Origin: Siphonodentalium dalli
Lineage: Eukaryota > Mollusca > Scaphopoda > Gadilida > Siphonodentaliidae
Assembly (NCBI GenBank): GCA_032622095.1
Contig: CP136069.1
Span: forward strand, 89,144,618 to 89,208,617
Length of the DNA stretch: 64,000 nt
Direction of reading: 5' to 3'
The translations under genes were made by a program, and so were the position numbers. Shown here in pieces: positions 12,897-24,900 of the stretch. Positions within the stretch are counted from its first letter, which is position 1; each line of letters begins with the position of its first letter. The notes under the pieces were generated by a model that did not search any database, had not been told where the DNA came from, and saw nothing but the letters and a program-made list of their open reading frames with translations.

Positions 12897-15800
12897 CTAG
12901 CAACCTCAAAGGTTTTTTGAAAAATCAATGGAATCTGGGAATATTTGGTCTTGTTGTTGTCTATAGGTCGACAGAAGCACCAGAAAAATAAATTTGAAAA
13001 AATTTGACAGAAGGTTTTTTTTCTTCAAATTTTTTGAAGTTCTGACAAAGGTATTTTTTGTCTGTCTGTAAAACAATCTTAAGTGTCAAAATTTCCAATG
13101 GATCTGAAAAAACATTGTAGCTTTTATGGCATATTCAAATTAGTGCCTATAGAAAGGGTTATATTACCTTTTATTGCTCAATGAGCATAGAATTAAATTT
13201 TTTCTAAATTTTCGAAGTTCGGGCATATGGTATTTTTTGTCAGTAAAACAATCCAAGTGTCAAAATTTCAAATGGATCTTGAGAAAACATTGCTGTTTTC
13301 AAGGCATATTCAAATGAGAGGCAAAATAATTGGTTATTTCACCTTTTAATGTAAAATGAGCTTCAGATTACCTTCCCTGCACTGGCCTGCAGTGCTCCAA
13401 CAAATTGTACTCTCGAGTTCTTATAATCGTACATGTACGCTTATTATTTTCGCGATAAAATTGTACTGTACGTTGCTTATTCGCCCCTGTACGCTTATTT
13501 AATTTTCGACACATTGCACATTGAGATACTGTATGTGAACAGATCGTCAATTCTCCGTTTCATATTGAAACAATGAAAGAAGATTGTCACCAATTTCGGA
13601 TAAACAATAACGCTGGTAAGTCAAATGTTTGAACAACGCAAAACCCTGTGGAGTAAACATCCTGTGCCCCCCGCCTTGATCGGAAAATGAGCGAGTCCAT
13701 TCTCGATCTTGTCTCATTTATAGAAACTCTTCCGCGTTGGTGGGTTACATTTCAGTTTCGAGGGTGTGCTTATTTGGAATAATTGCTGGGTTATTCCATT
13801 TTTTGAACAGTTGAACATGGTGTTACCTGGTGGTTTCATACTAACAATTGGGGGAATATTAATGGAATATAGTGAGTTAAGTGACCTAAATATTAGCGTT
13901 GGATTATAGTAATCAGGTACCGGTAACAAAATCATTAATGATCATTTGAGTTCATACGAATTATATACATGCATGTAAAAACTACTGTGTCCACATTTTA
14001 TCGGAAAAGTGGGCGAGTCTTGGTATGACGCACGTGTTATTTATAGAGTCGCTGGGTTAGATTGGGTTCGATGTGGGGTCGGTGAATTGTGGAAGCCTGG
14101 TGGTTTTTAATTGTGGTAAATTGTTATATATTAGGCCTACTAATCGGGATGATACATTATTGTGTTGCGTATCTGGCGAAAATGAGTAGTCAAACCGCAT
14201 TTATTAGCGACGCACAGTGCATATAAATACTAACAGTCACCCGTTGGTAGCCCCTGACCTCCGATTGGGAAATCTGTATCGTTTATCAACAGACTTCAAG
14301 GACAACATGTTTTAACCAGCAGGTGTTTTCTCTGTGCAACGTTCAAACATTGAGAAAGTTTTAACTCAACCAGACGTTATTCCTGCTTGTTCGCGAAGTT
14401 TCACATACAAATTTGTTTTGTAGCTCACTACTAGTCTAATATTGCATATTACCTTGGTTGCATTTATACTAAGTACTAGTAGTATTGTTGTCAGTTCAAT
14501 GTTATGAGTTATGTATTGAAAAAAAAGTTCTTCAACAACATCATCGAACATGTTTGTAGTATAATACAATTATTTGCCATGCCCCAAATAAAATATGTAT
14601 AAATCAACCAACTCAATGATACAACAACATACTTGACACACACCATATACATTTACTAGTAATGTCACATTGTGTATTAAATGGTTGCAAACATTCAGTT
14701 TTTCCGTTTAAGATTTCACGGAATGCACTTTAAGTGACGAAACCACATTCTGTTTGTAATAGAAAAAAGCTATTTGTTATGTAGTATGTGACTGAATATA
14801 ACATTTATTCTAGGCCAAAAAAAATTGACCTGTGTTTGCGGTGACCCGCCCGCCCCTATTTCGGAGCTCCCGACGGTTTTCATTCTATTCATTTTGCAAA
14901 ATTAGTACGCATCCCGTTTTATTTTCACGGAATGCACTTTAAGTGACGAAACCACATTCTATTTGTAATAGAAAAAAGCTATTTGTTATGTAGTATGTGA
15001 CTGAATATAACATTTATTCTAGGCCAAAAAAAATTGACCTGTGTTTGCGGTGACCCGCCCGCCCCTATTTCGGAGCTCCCGACGGTTTTCATTCTATTCA
15101 TTTTGCAAAATTAGTACGCATCCCGTTTTATTTTTGTGCAACCTGGAAAAATTCCATGTACAAATATGCAAAATCATCTTCCATTTTCTATTAGTTGCAG
15201 TCATTAATTTAATTCAATGAGTCATTAGCATAATTAAGTTAATTAACTGTGTAAATCATGCTCACAAAACTCATAAAACATCCAAAAACGGGAATTTCAT
15301 TGCAAAACAACGGACTACCGCCGTAGTACCGGTACCTCGAAAACAGGGAACATGAAACAAGAATAAAACGATGTATTTTAGGCTTATGGTTCATAATTGA
15401 GCCTATGTACTCTTGGGCTCCAAATAAACATGCATGCACGTTTATTATTTTCTTGGGAAATTCCCCCCCTGCACAGTGCTTATTTGGGTCTGCACGTTTA
15501 TTAATTTTGAGGCTATGAAAATTTTAATCAACACAAACTCAATATTTCTATATGATTCTGATATCAAAATGATGAGGTTACTGGTAACTTTATGCATGTA
15601 CATATTCATGTATATGGCATACAAAAACACCACATGATACATACCTTGTTGACTCCTATACTTGACCTGCTACACGTATAAAAATAATTTGTTTAACCAC
15701 AGTTGATGTTTTGCTCAAAGTTACCCCTGCACTATAATTTGGGTCTGCACTTTTATTAACTTTCAATGGAATCCCCCTATTATTTGGGCCTGCACTTTTA

Positions 15801-16252
15801 TTTGGAACCCGAGAGTACGTTTATTAACTCAATGTGTTATGTGAAGGGGTAATGGTTAATAGAATTTAAATGAGTTTGGACATAGATTTTCTCAACATTC
15901 TGTAGTTATAGGTAGGCATTAAAAGGTACCCGGCCTGGCTGAGATTTTCTTGCCGGTCTCAATTTTATTTCCAGAAGTCCGCAATAACATGTCCGTGTGT
16001 TAATGTCTATTGTTTTCCCAATACCAACAGCAGAACTAAACACCCATGGCATCGCAAACACAACTGACGCATGTGAAGGCCGGCGTATGAAATCGCGCAT
16101 TCCATGCATTCTAGATATAAATATAAAAGACAACCAGGTCGGCCATACTACGCCGCGAATAGCATGGCTTAAATTAAACTATACCCTGACAAGTCACTTC
16201 GGAAATCCCCCTATCTTTTTATTGTGCTGTGTATTTTACAATGTATTATACT
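12897..16252. other. Old repeat remnants; no gene recognised
   Basis: Apart from the 219-bp duplication, words like tgcacttttatt, gggcctgcac and gtacgcttatt recur in several orientations (13370-13560, 15430-15500, 15720-15840), suggesting decayed transposon ends. Confidence 0.45.
14714..15133. repeat. 219-bp near-exact tandem duplication
   Basis: tttcacggaatgcactttaa starts at 14714 and 14933; through gtacgcatcccgttttattt the two copies differ at only one position that I see (ctgtttg/ctatttg). The unit includes a ggccaaaaaaaattgacctg end seen inverted near 18610-18650. Confidence 0.85.
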
Positions 16253-16260
16253 GGTAGCTC

Positions 16261-17140
16261 CAGGGACCAGCCGAGAGGGCGACATGGGCGACTTCTTCGC
16301 CCTAGCGCCGTCCACTTCGCCTTATTTTTGCAGTCGGGCGAAGTTCAAGTCGCTCTGAAAATTCCAAAGTTGACTGACGAAAATCGGCAAAATGCCCCAA
16401 ATAATTTATGATAATTTACAACTGTCAACTGTGATTGCACACAATACTCCACTATCAGGGTGTATCAGGGTGTTATAAAACAATTAACACCTGTATTGCT
16501 CCAATCTCGAAGCATGTTGACAACGGAGTCTGATTACTGGCACCTGTGAAAACATTGTCGGACCTCAAGTGTTAATCTGGTTGATGTTATTTTTAGATTA
16601 CCGTGATTACCACACCTTACAATGAAGATTACAACTCACACCTCTCACAATGTGTCAATTCATCACTCCCTCTATGGAGTTTGGTTAAAGAAATTTTAAA
16701 ACAAATTCATTTGTGTAGCATATTAAAATTCAAACGGGATTACTAACAGAGCACAGTAAAAGTGTTCATGATTTCGTTTCGTTTCGGTTTGATATATTGT
16801 TGGCATTTTTAAAAACCCGAAAAATATGAAATAAAATCCTGTCATTCTCCCACAATTACGATATAAAATGCTGCTATCCTCTCACAATTATGTTTGGGTA
16901 TTATTAATAGTTATTAAGGTCATGAAGTGAACATAATGACTCCATATTTCAACCATTGTTTCATAAGTTTAATTGACATATGTCATCTCTCCTATTTTCG
17001 TTCTATAGCGATTCCTGTCGTAGTACTGATCAATTTAAATTTTGTAGACTCACTTCGCCCTATAGAACGGCCACTTCGCCTTATTTTTATAGTAGGGCGA
17101 AGTCATTTCGCCCTGAAAATCTGGTCTAGGCTGGTCCCTG
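16261..17140. mobile_element. Non-autonomous hAT element, 880 bp
   Basis: Termini CAGGGACCAGCC / GGCTGGTCCCTG, flanked by an exact 8-bp target duplication GGTAGCTC (16253-16260 and 17141-17148). The subterminal regions carry inverted copies of CACTTCGCC/GGGCGAAGT words. No transposase frame. Size of duplication and CAGGG ends are diagnostic of hAT. Confidence 0.88.
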
Positions 17141-17148
17141 GGTAGCTC

Positions 17149-19465
17149 CCTTGAATTCCTTCGCGGAATTGGGGACAAACCATGCTTGAAAGACAACTCT
17201 GTTCGCGACAAAATTAAGCACGTGCGTTTTGGCGGGAAAATGACAGTCTGTATTCCGTAATCAGCCCTGGGAATTAGCGTCGGCAATGTAAAAGCCGAAA
17301 TCGCCTTCACCATTGACCAGAAGAAAGCAGTACCCAATATAAAATGCATAGGCATCCTGGATTATTCACATAAACCAGAGCTTAACCCATTTTAAATAAA
17401 CAAATGCCTGTTATGAAGGACACACTAACTGGGTCACGCGAATCAACTCAGCGTAACTATTTACGGAAGACCTTTTGATGTTACCGACAGTAGCATATAC
17501 TAGTAAGATAGAAAGTTAGAAACAACTCGTACTGTACGCAAATATTAAACACGCATTTCTGATCATCTGATGTCCAAACATGTACATGTACTGTAAGGAA
17601 TATGTGATAACTTGCTGTTAATTGCATAGAAAGATAGCAGGTAATAAATTCTGCTATTTAAACTTTCCGGGATTGAAACGAAATAGGTCGGATATATGTG
17701 ACCTTAAACAATACTATTTAGTGATTTGGTAATATGGACAAGTTGTCATATAAAAATAATGATCTTCTATGAAGAGAAATATGAGAGAATGAACATACAG
17801 TACTAGTAGGTTTGATTGAAAGGGCAAGTATTTATTGCATAAAACGATCTCTCTTTCAACACCGGCACCTGGAAAATTGCGTAGACAGAAATGAATAGAA
17901 TGGCATAAAATGTGTAACCTCAAACCCATCAACATTAGAGAGATGTTCCATGCAAGAGGAATAACTCTAAACCCATGGTCATAGCCTAATTCCTTGGATC
18001 TTCACACTGGAGCTCATTCTAGTAGCCAATATATACATCGGAAGTTGTCTCTGAAAATTTATTGGAACAAGTGAACTAATATACATGTACACCTGCTTAA
18101 AGGAAAATGAATACCTCACTAAGTATGTGATATTAAAATATCTTTAATGCATGTTAAAGGGGTGTACTACACTATTTTATCGCTTCAAATGGCTGGTTAA
18201 AAAAAAAGTGTAAAAAAAAAAATCCCTGTCTGCCTGGAAAAATTTCCCTGTGTTATCGGAAACAGAGATGTCTTTTTTTTTGGGCCCTATGGATGCATAC
18301 ATTGAGCATTTGTGGGAGGGTTGTGATCTTTTAAGCAGGTTGAATATTGTTCACAAACGGAACGTTAATAGTTTTTTCATGGCAAATATCGATCTCTATT
18401 GTAAACATCATGTTTTTCCATGTTTTATTCAATAAATTACACTATATTCTAATAGAATCTACTTAGTTTTATTATTTTATAGTTAATTACAAACAAGGAG
18501 AAGTTGGCTTGGGGGTCGCATTCACATTATTTTGAGTAAAGTTGAAAATAAAATGAAAAAATAAAATAAAATGAAAAGCCACCCCCCCCCCCCGGCCCCT
18601 ATTTTTTCTTGCATGTCACCAGAAACACAGGTAAATATTTTTTTTGGCCCTATCTACTAGTATTAATATACCAAAATTAATTAATTGATTTATTAATTAA
18701 CTAATTAGTAATTAACGAAGTAATCACCACCTTGAGAGTTTCTTGAGAGGGGGACTTTTATTTGGATATGGTACAAGGAAAGTTCTTCGTCTAAGTGTTC
18801 CCAACTCACAATAGTAAGCAAGTGTGGAGTTGTCATGACAATAATGCTCACTGATGTAAAAATCGGCGATTTTTTTTCTTCTGGTGGCCATTTTGGCCGC
18901 TATCTTGGATTTGGGTGAATATTCCTCAACTCAGGTATAAGAGGAATCCTAGCTCGAGTATCTCCTGCACATATATATGCATGGGTGTTGTTATGATAGC
19001 AATAACATTCATTGATTCGAAACATTACATCGCGTTATTAGTGTCGATTCGGCTTTGACCTATTATACCGGCATTTGGCAAAACGTGATATTGGACAAAA
19101 ATATCCCACAATGAATGTATATTATGGTCCCCATGTGTTCGCCAATGACTCTTCTATACGATACATGTATAACATCAAGCCAAGATGCCAATATTTTCCC
19201 ACAGAGACAAACGAAAGGTGGTGAAACGTCAGAAAAATAGCATATTTTCACATTTCGGTGGCCGTGTTGGCCGCCATATTGGATTTTGTTGTCGGATTTT
19301 TGGCTAATTTGTAAGGGTTGTTATTAGCATAACGAATCGAGCGGAAAACAAGACCGCATGTGATATCATCTTTACTATAACGTCGATCAAAGAGACCTGG
19401 TGCATATAAAAAAATGGCCGCCACGATGGACGCCATCTTGTCTGGAGTCTCTGCGGTCACTTTTT
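17149..19465. other. No gene recognised
   Basis: Contains purine/pyrimidine tracts (18190-18280, C14 near 18580) and, at 18870-19460, ggtggccattttggccgc / gacgccatcttg words shared with the 8.6-12.9 kb element, so a diverged relative may lie there. Confidence 0.4.
18585..18655 (-). repeat. Inverted related copy of the 14.8-kb unit end
   Basis: ggcccctattttttcttgca ... agaaacacaggtaaat, then ttttttttggcc, is the inverse of the ggccaaaaaaaa..acctgtgttt..ggtgac word in 14812-14870; adjacent to a C14 tract. Confidence 0.45.
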
Positions 19466-20834
19466 AGCTCAACTTTACTTTGTAAAGTTTGAGCTATTGC
19501 CATGGCTTGGTATCCGTCGTGCGTGTGTGTGTGCGTGATTCGTCAACAATTTCCTTTAGCACGGGCTACAGTTCGTACCTTTAGTCCGATTATTATGAAA
19601 TTTGTCATGGATGTTGACATTGACATGTAGATGGGAACGAGTCATTTTGGGGTCATTCGGCCGAAAAACATGGCCGCCAGCGGCCATTTTGGATTTCAAA
19701 ATTCAATCCATTAGCACGGGCTACAGGCCGTACTGTTTGTCTTATTGTCATGAAATTTGTCATGGATGTTAATATTGACATGTAGATGGGAACGAGTAAT
19801 TTTGGGGTCATTCGGTCAAAAAACATGGCCGCCAGCAGCCATCTTGGATTTTACTCTTTGTATGACTAAATTCTTTAGCACGGGCTGCAGGTCGTACCTT
19901 TAGTCTGATCATCATAAAATTTGTCATGGATATTAACAATGACATGTAGATGGGAACGAGTAATTTTGGGGTCATTTGGCCAAAAAACATGGTCGCCAGC
20001 AGCCATCTTGGATTTTACTCTTTGTATGACTAAATCCTTTAGCACGGGCTACAGGTCCTACTTTTAGTCTGATCATCATAAAATTTGTCAAGAATGTTAA
20101 TAATCACATGTAGATGGGAACGAGTCATTTTGGGGTCATTCGGCCGAAAAACATGGCCGCCAGCAGCCAACTTGGATTTTACTCTTTGTATGACTAAATC
20201 CTTTAGCACGGGCTACAGGTCGTACATTTAGTCTGATCATCATAAAATTTGTCATTGCTGTTGAAATTGGAATGTAGATGAGAACGAGTCATTTTGGGTT
20301 CATTCGGACAAAAAACATGGCCGCCAGCAGCCATCTTGCATTTAAAAATTTAATCCATTAGCACGGGCTAATTAGTTCGTACTGTTCGTCTGATCATCAT
20401 GAAATTTGTTATGGATGTTAATATTGACATGTAGATGGGAACGAGTAATTTTGGGGTTATTTGGCCAAAAAATATGGCCACCAGCAGCCATCTTGGATTT
20501 TACTTTTCTCTTCATGTCTATAAACTAGTATTAGACATTCAACTTTCTTTGTATGACTAAATTCTTTAGCACGGGCTACAGGTCGTACCTTTAGTCTGAT
20601 CGTCATAAAATTTGTCATGGATGTTAACGATGACATGTAGATGGGAACGACTCAATTTGGGGTCATTCGGCCGAAAACATGGCCGCCAGCAGCCATCTTG
20701 GATTTTACTTTTCTCTTCATGTCTATAAACTAGTATTAGACATTCAACTTTCCACATTCCTAATCGCTCTATTGACTGTAATACATTAAATTATTCCCTT
20801 TCCAAGTTGAGCTACAGTGTCATTGACACTTTCA
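19466..20834. mobile_element. AGCTCAAC-family element, copy b
   Basis: Same start, TG-rich segment, ~160-bp units and same end (AAGTTGAGCT, hairpin, TTTCA) as copy a, but with fewer units. The terminal segment cttttctcttcatgtctata..cattcaac occurs twice (20502 and 20706), showing local unit exchange. Confidence 0.75.
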
Positions 20835-21189
20835 TTTTTCTTGTTAACAACCGAAAAAAAATTAGAGGAGACATTAAGAAAGAAAATTAGTGGGGTGAAG
20901 TTGAGTCCTGGGAGGGGTGGGGGGGGTGGGGGAGGGTGCAGAGGTCGACCAATATCTCCTGGACTACATGTTTCCGATCAATATCTTTAGAATGCTAGAA
21001 TTATATTCCAATATAAGTTGATAAACAAAGTCAGTTTTGGAACATGACATCGATGTGATCACCGGTGAAAAGCTGGCTACATTTTGATCGATTTAAAAAG
21101 CTAGCTACAAATGTGACTGGAGCCTTGTGACTATGACCCCAATAGCCAAAATAACAGGAAGTTGAGATGAGCGAAATAAAAAAAACTAT

Positions 21190-21652
21190 AATAATGTGTG
21201 TGAGGCGTCAACAATACAGGCTACAGGTCATACCTTTGGTCGGATCATTATGAAATTTGTCGTAGCTGTTGACATTGACATGTAGATTGGAACGAGTCAT
21301 TTTGGGGTCATTTGGCCATAAAACATGGCCGCTGGCAGCCATCTTGGATTTTACTCTTTGCATGACTAAATCCTTTGGCGTCCACTTCCCTCATCCGATC
21401 ATCACCAAACTTCATATTAATCTTGATATTGATCTATTTAATAGATGGAAGCTAGCAAATGTTTTTGAATTTCATTGGAAAACATAGCCACCAGCAACCA
21501 TCTTGGATTTTACTTTATATATATATCTTCATGTTGATAATCTAGTATTACTTAGACCTTTCAACTTTCCCGCATTCCTAATCGCTCCAATGACTGCAAC
21601 ACATGAAATTATTCCCTTTCTAAGTTGAGCTACAGTGTCATTGACTCTTTCA
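21190..21652. mobile_element. AGCTCAAC-family fragment, copy e
   Basis: Internal units plus the intact end AAGTTGAGCT, ctacagtgtcattgac and ctttca; the 5' end is missing. It ends 116 bp before the first visible PRPF38B exon. Confidence 0.65.
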
Positions 21653-21768
21653 TTTTGTATTTTGCTCTGCTGTTTCTCTGTTGTCAACACCGAAACCTCG
21701 GTGTTGAAACAGACACTGTTACAAACTATATCTAAATTATCTAATGTAATCTTTTTTTTCTTTTGCAG

Positions 21769-21933
21769 ATTGCTGTCATGGCTCCAAATAATCCATTACC
21801 GATATGGGGCAACGAGAAGACAATGAATCTCAACTCTCTCATTCTAACCAACATACAGTCATCCCCATACTTCAAAGTTAATCTGTTTGAGCTGAAAACA
21901 TATCATGAGGTTATTGATGAAATTTACTACAAG
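21769..21933 (+). CDS. PRPF38B: PRPF38B exon with start codon (first visible exon)
   Basis: The acceptor is a long T tract ending in cag at 21768 and the donor is AAG|gtattc at 21934. The ATG at 21778 starts 52 codons covering the N-terminal part of the PRP38 domain (GNEKTMNLN, SSPYFKV, TYHEVIDEIYYK). Nine exonic bases precede the ATG and read in frame (ATT GCT GTC), so an in-frame upstream coding exon is not excluded. Confidence 0.93.
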
Positions 21934-24900
21934 GTATTCTTTTCTTCATTTCTTTTTATAAGAAGTTAGGAAACTGATCAACCTAACTTAGCATAGGATT
22001 TTGTTATGGGCTATGATATTGACCTCTGATTTGTGAAGTGATCCGTTATGCCATTAATCAATGAAATCGCACTTCTCTGCACCACTCTCCAACGAAAATG
22101 ATGGAATACCATCAATACAGAAACAGATTTTAAATCACAAATCTAGAGATGTTCATCCGTTCAGGGCATATATTTCATCTGATTTTGTGAGAATCCATAC
22201 ATACTTTTTCACGAGAATCCATGGTAATTTGCTAGAATATTTACAAGAATCTAGATTTGGTTCTCGCCAAAATATAAGCCCTGCAATTAGCATTTTCGTT
22301 AGCTTTTCAAAGAGACTGATGTGCCCTGTGAATGGGGGGGGGGGGGGGGGGGGAATTGTCTAATCTTGTACTAAAGTTTATATTTAAAAGTTTTCTTTTT
22401 TATTTTAACAGGTCAACCATTTGGAACCTTGGGAGAAAGGTAGTAGGCGGACAGCAGGTCAAACGGGCATGTGTGGAGGAGTGAGTTTATTTCTCTTTAC
22501 TTTCATATTTTCTCTGTCATGCTAACGAGTCCACCAGAGAGAAAATGCTGCCAGGGGGCTTCTTTTGGAAAGCTTAAATTTTGAAACAAAATAAGATCAC
22601 AGGCAATATTCTTCACAACCGTCAACTCTTGAATAGTTTGCGAACACCAATCATCAATAAAAGTGAATGTTAGCTTGATTTAACACATTGACTGACATAT
22701 TTCCAGGGTTTTGGCTAGGGTTTTGGGGAATGGTACCCTAATGCCTCAAGGGGAAATCTCAGTCCATCAACAAACTGCGAATATCACAGAACCATGTAAG
22801 GAAGAACTATATTATAGGGCAGTATTTTGCTTCCTAAGTTTATGTAATTTTCTTTACCTTAAATATACACAAATTCATATACATTTATGTCATTACAGTT
22901 TTGTGTAAATCAATATTTTTTGATTCCAATAAAAATTATTAAAACTGCGAATATCTGATAGTATTTCGTAAATCTATCAATAATTTAAGCCAAGTTCTGA
23001 ATGTCTTCGGACATACAAGTAAAAAAGGTAAGGAATCGTAATTGTGTTTTATTATTAACAATTTGAAGGGTTAAGTAATATGAAGGTGTTGTCATTTGTC
23101 ACTGCATATAAACTTTGATATGGTATTGCTACCGTAAACTTTGCGACAAAAGTAAAGTTAAATTCGCAGGTAAAATAAGTGTACTGATAATTTTCAAACA
23201 GCCACCAACAAAAGATGCTACATTTATGACAACATGTTACAATATACCATTGCCAATTCCATGAAATATTCCTGATCATCTTTCAATTAAGTTCAGGGGC
23301 TAACATCTGGACCTCGTCTACATTATCAGAAATCAGAACCAGTCAGAACAGTGTTATTTGAGAACGTAACTGCGATGTACTCAGGCAGTATCAAACACGT
23401 GGCATTTAGCGGTGTCCGCTTTGATATCTTTCAGAATAAGGCAATAATTATTGATGTATGTTGAACTGAAAAGCATTCATTTCCTGCAAAATGGTTCACT
23501 TGTGATCAGCGTTATCAGACAAATTATCTTTGTTTATCACTCCATTTTAGTTTTATTAGTGGCAGATACACAGGTCATATAGGCATTAATCTGTGGTTCG
23601 GGTTGGGGAATATGTTGGAGGGGAAATTTTGTGTATGGGGAAAGGGACCCTAAAAGGGACTCAATGCCCCTATAACAGAAATCCTGATATTTCTGACATC
23701 TGTTTACAGTACATAAGTTGTCAGTATCTCATATCAGTTGTTGTCAATTATGTACAAACACTTGCTTGTAAATTTATTGCTCAAATTGTGGAAAGTTTAG
23801 CTAACTTCTATTGATGCCAATAACTGATGTGAACAAACTTTTCGAGAAGACACTCTTTGTTGGCATCTACAGGTACTGAGTACTACTGACTGTAATTTTC
23901 TTATAAATTATTGAAATACCAAGTGCAGTCTCATAACAAATAATGGTAACCAGATTTGTGTGACACTTTTTGTATACTTCCAATTGTCATTCAAGTGCAT
24001 GCTGAAGGACAAAAACTCAAGGTATTAATATCACTCTAACTATTAAATGCACACAAAGTCATTATATCAAATGAATTTACAAAAGGGTGATTCTTTAATT
24101 ATTACATTGCCATCAATAAAAAATAGTATTTACCGATCCATGACTGGAGCTTCTTGAAATTTTGCGAAAACCCTGTGCCAGTGGCACAAATATTCCTTAT
24201 CATACATTCCCGCCCCTAAATATCAACCTGTATTTAAAAAAAAATAATAATAATAAAATTTGGTAATCAGCAAAAATTTATCATTTATATTGTAATACAA
24301 TTTGAATATAACTCTAAAACCCACATTATGATTGGACGAGAGCTGCTAACTTAATATTCGATTCTCCAGTAGTGGCCGCTGATCGGAGGAAACATTTGAA
24401 TGGTGCATGCCATTGACAACACTCGTAAAATACATCACTGCATTTACAGGAATCACCGAAAAAAGGATATCTCACATCAAAGCATGTAATGTTGACAAAA
24501 GGTGCTTTTCGTACAGTTTGATTTAAATTTGTTGATGGATTGATTAACAATGGCGATAAACGTACCCTGTTTTGTTGGATATTTGGGGATTCGAGCATGT
24601 TGGTGAACTCACCGGCAAGCCAGCTCATTCACAAAAACATTTCTTGCTCGAATCCCCGAATATCCAACTCAGCGTACTATGTCCTGAACTGCTGCTGTGT
24701 GTCAGGATGGACAATAATTACATGGAGTCTGATGCAATGCTGGATTCTGTTCAACCTATATGAGCTTCGCAAACACCAAAATACCAAAAAGTAGGCATAC
24801 AAGCGCATTTGCACTTTTTAGCTTTGAGTTATAAACCCTACCCGGTAAATGTGTTGATAATTATTTTCAGGTTCGAGGTGTTGGTGCTGGTGGGATTGTC

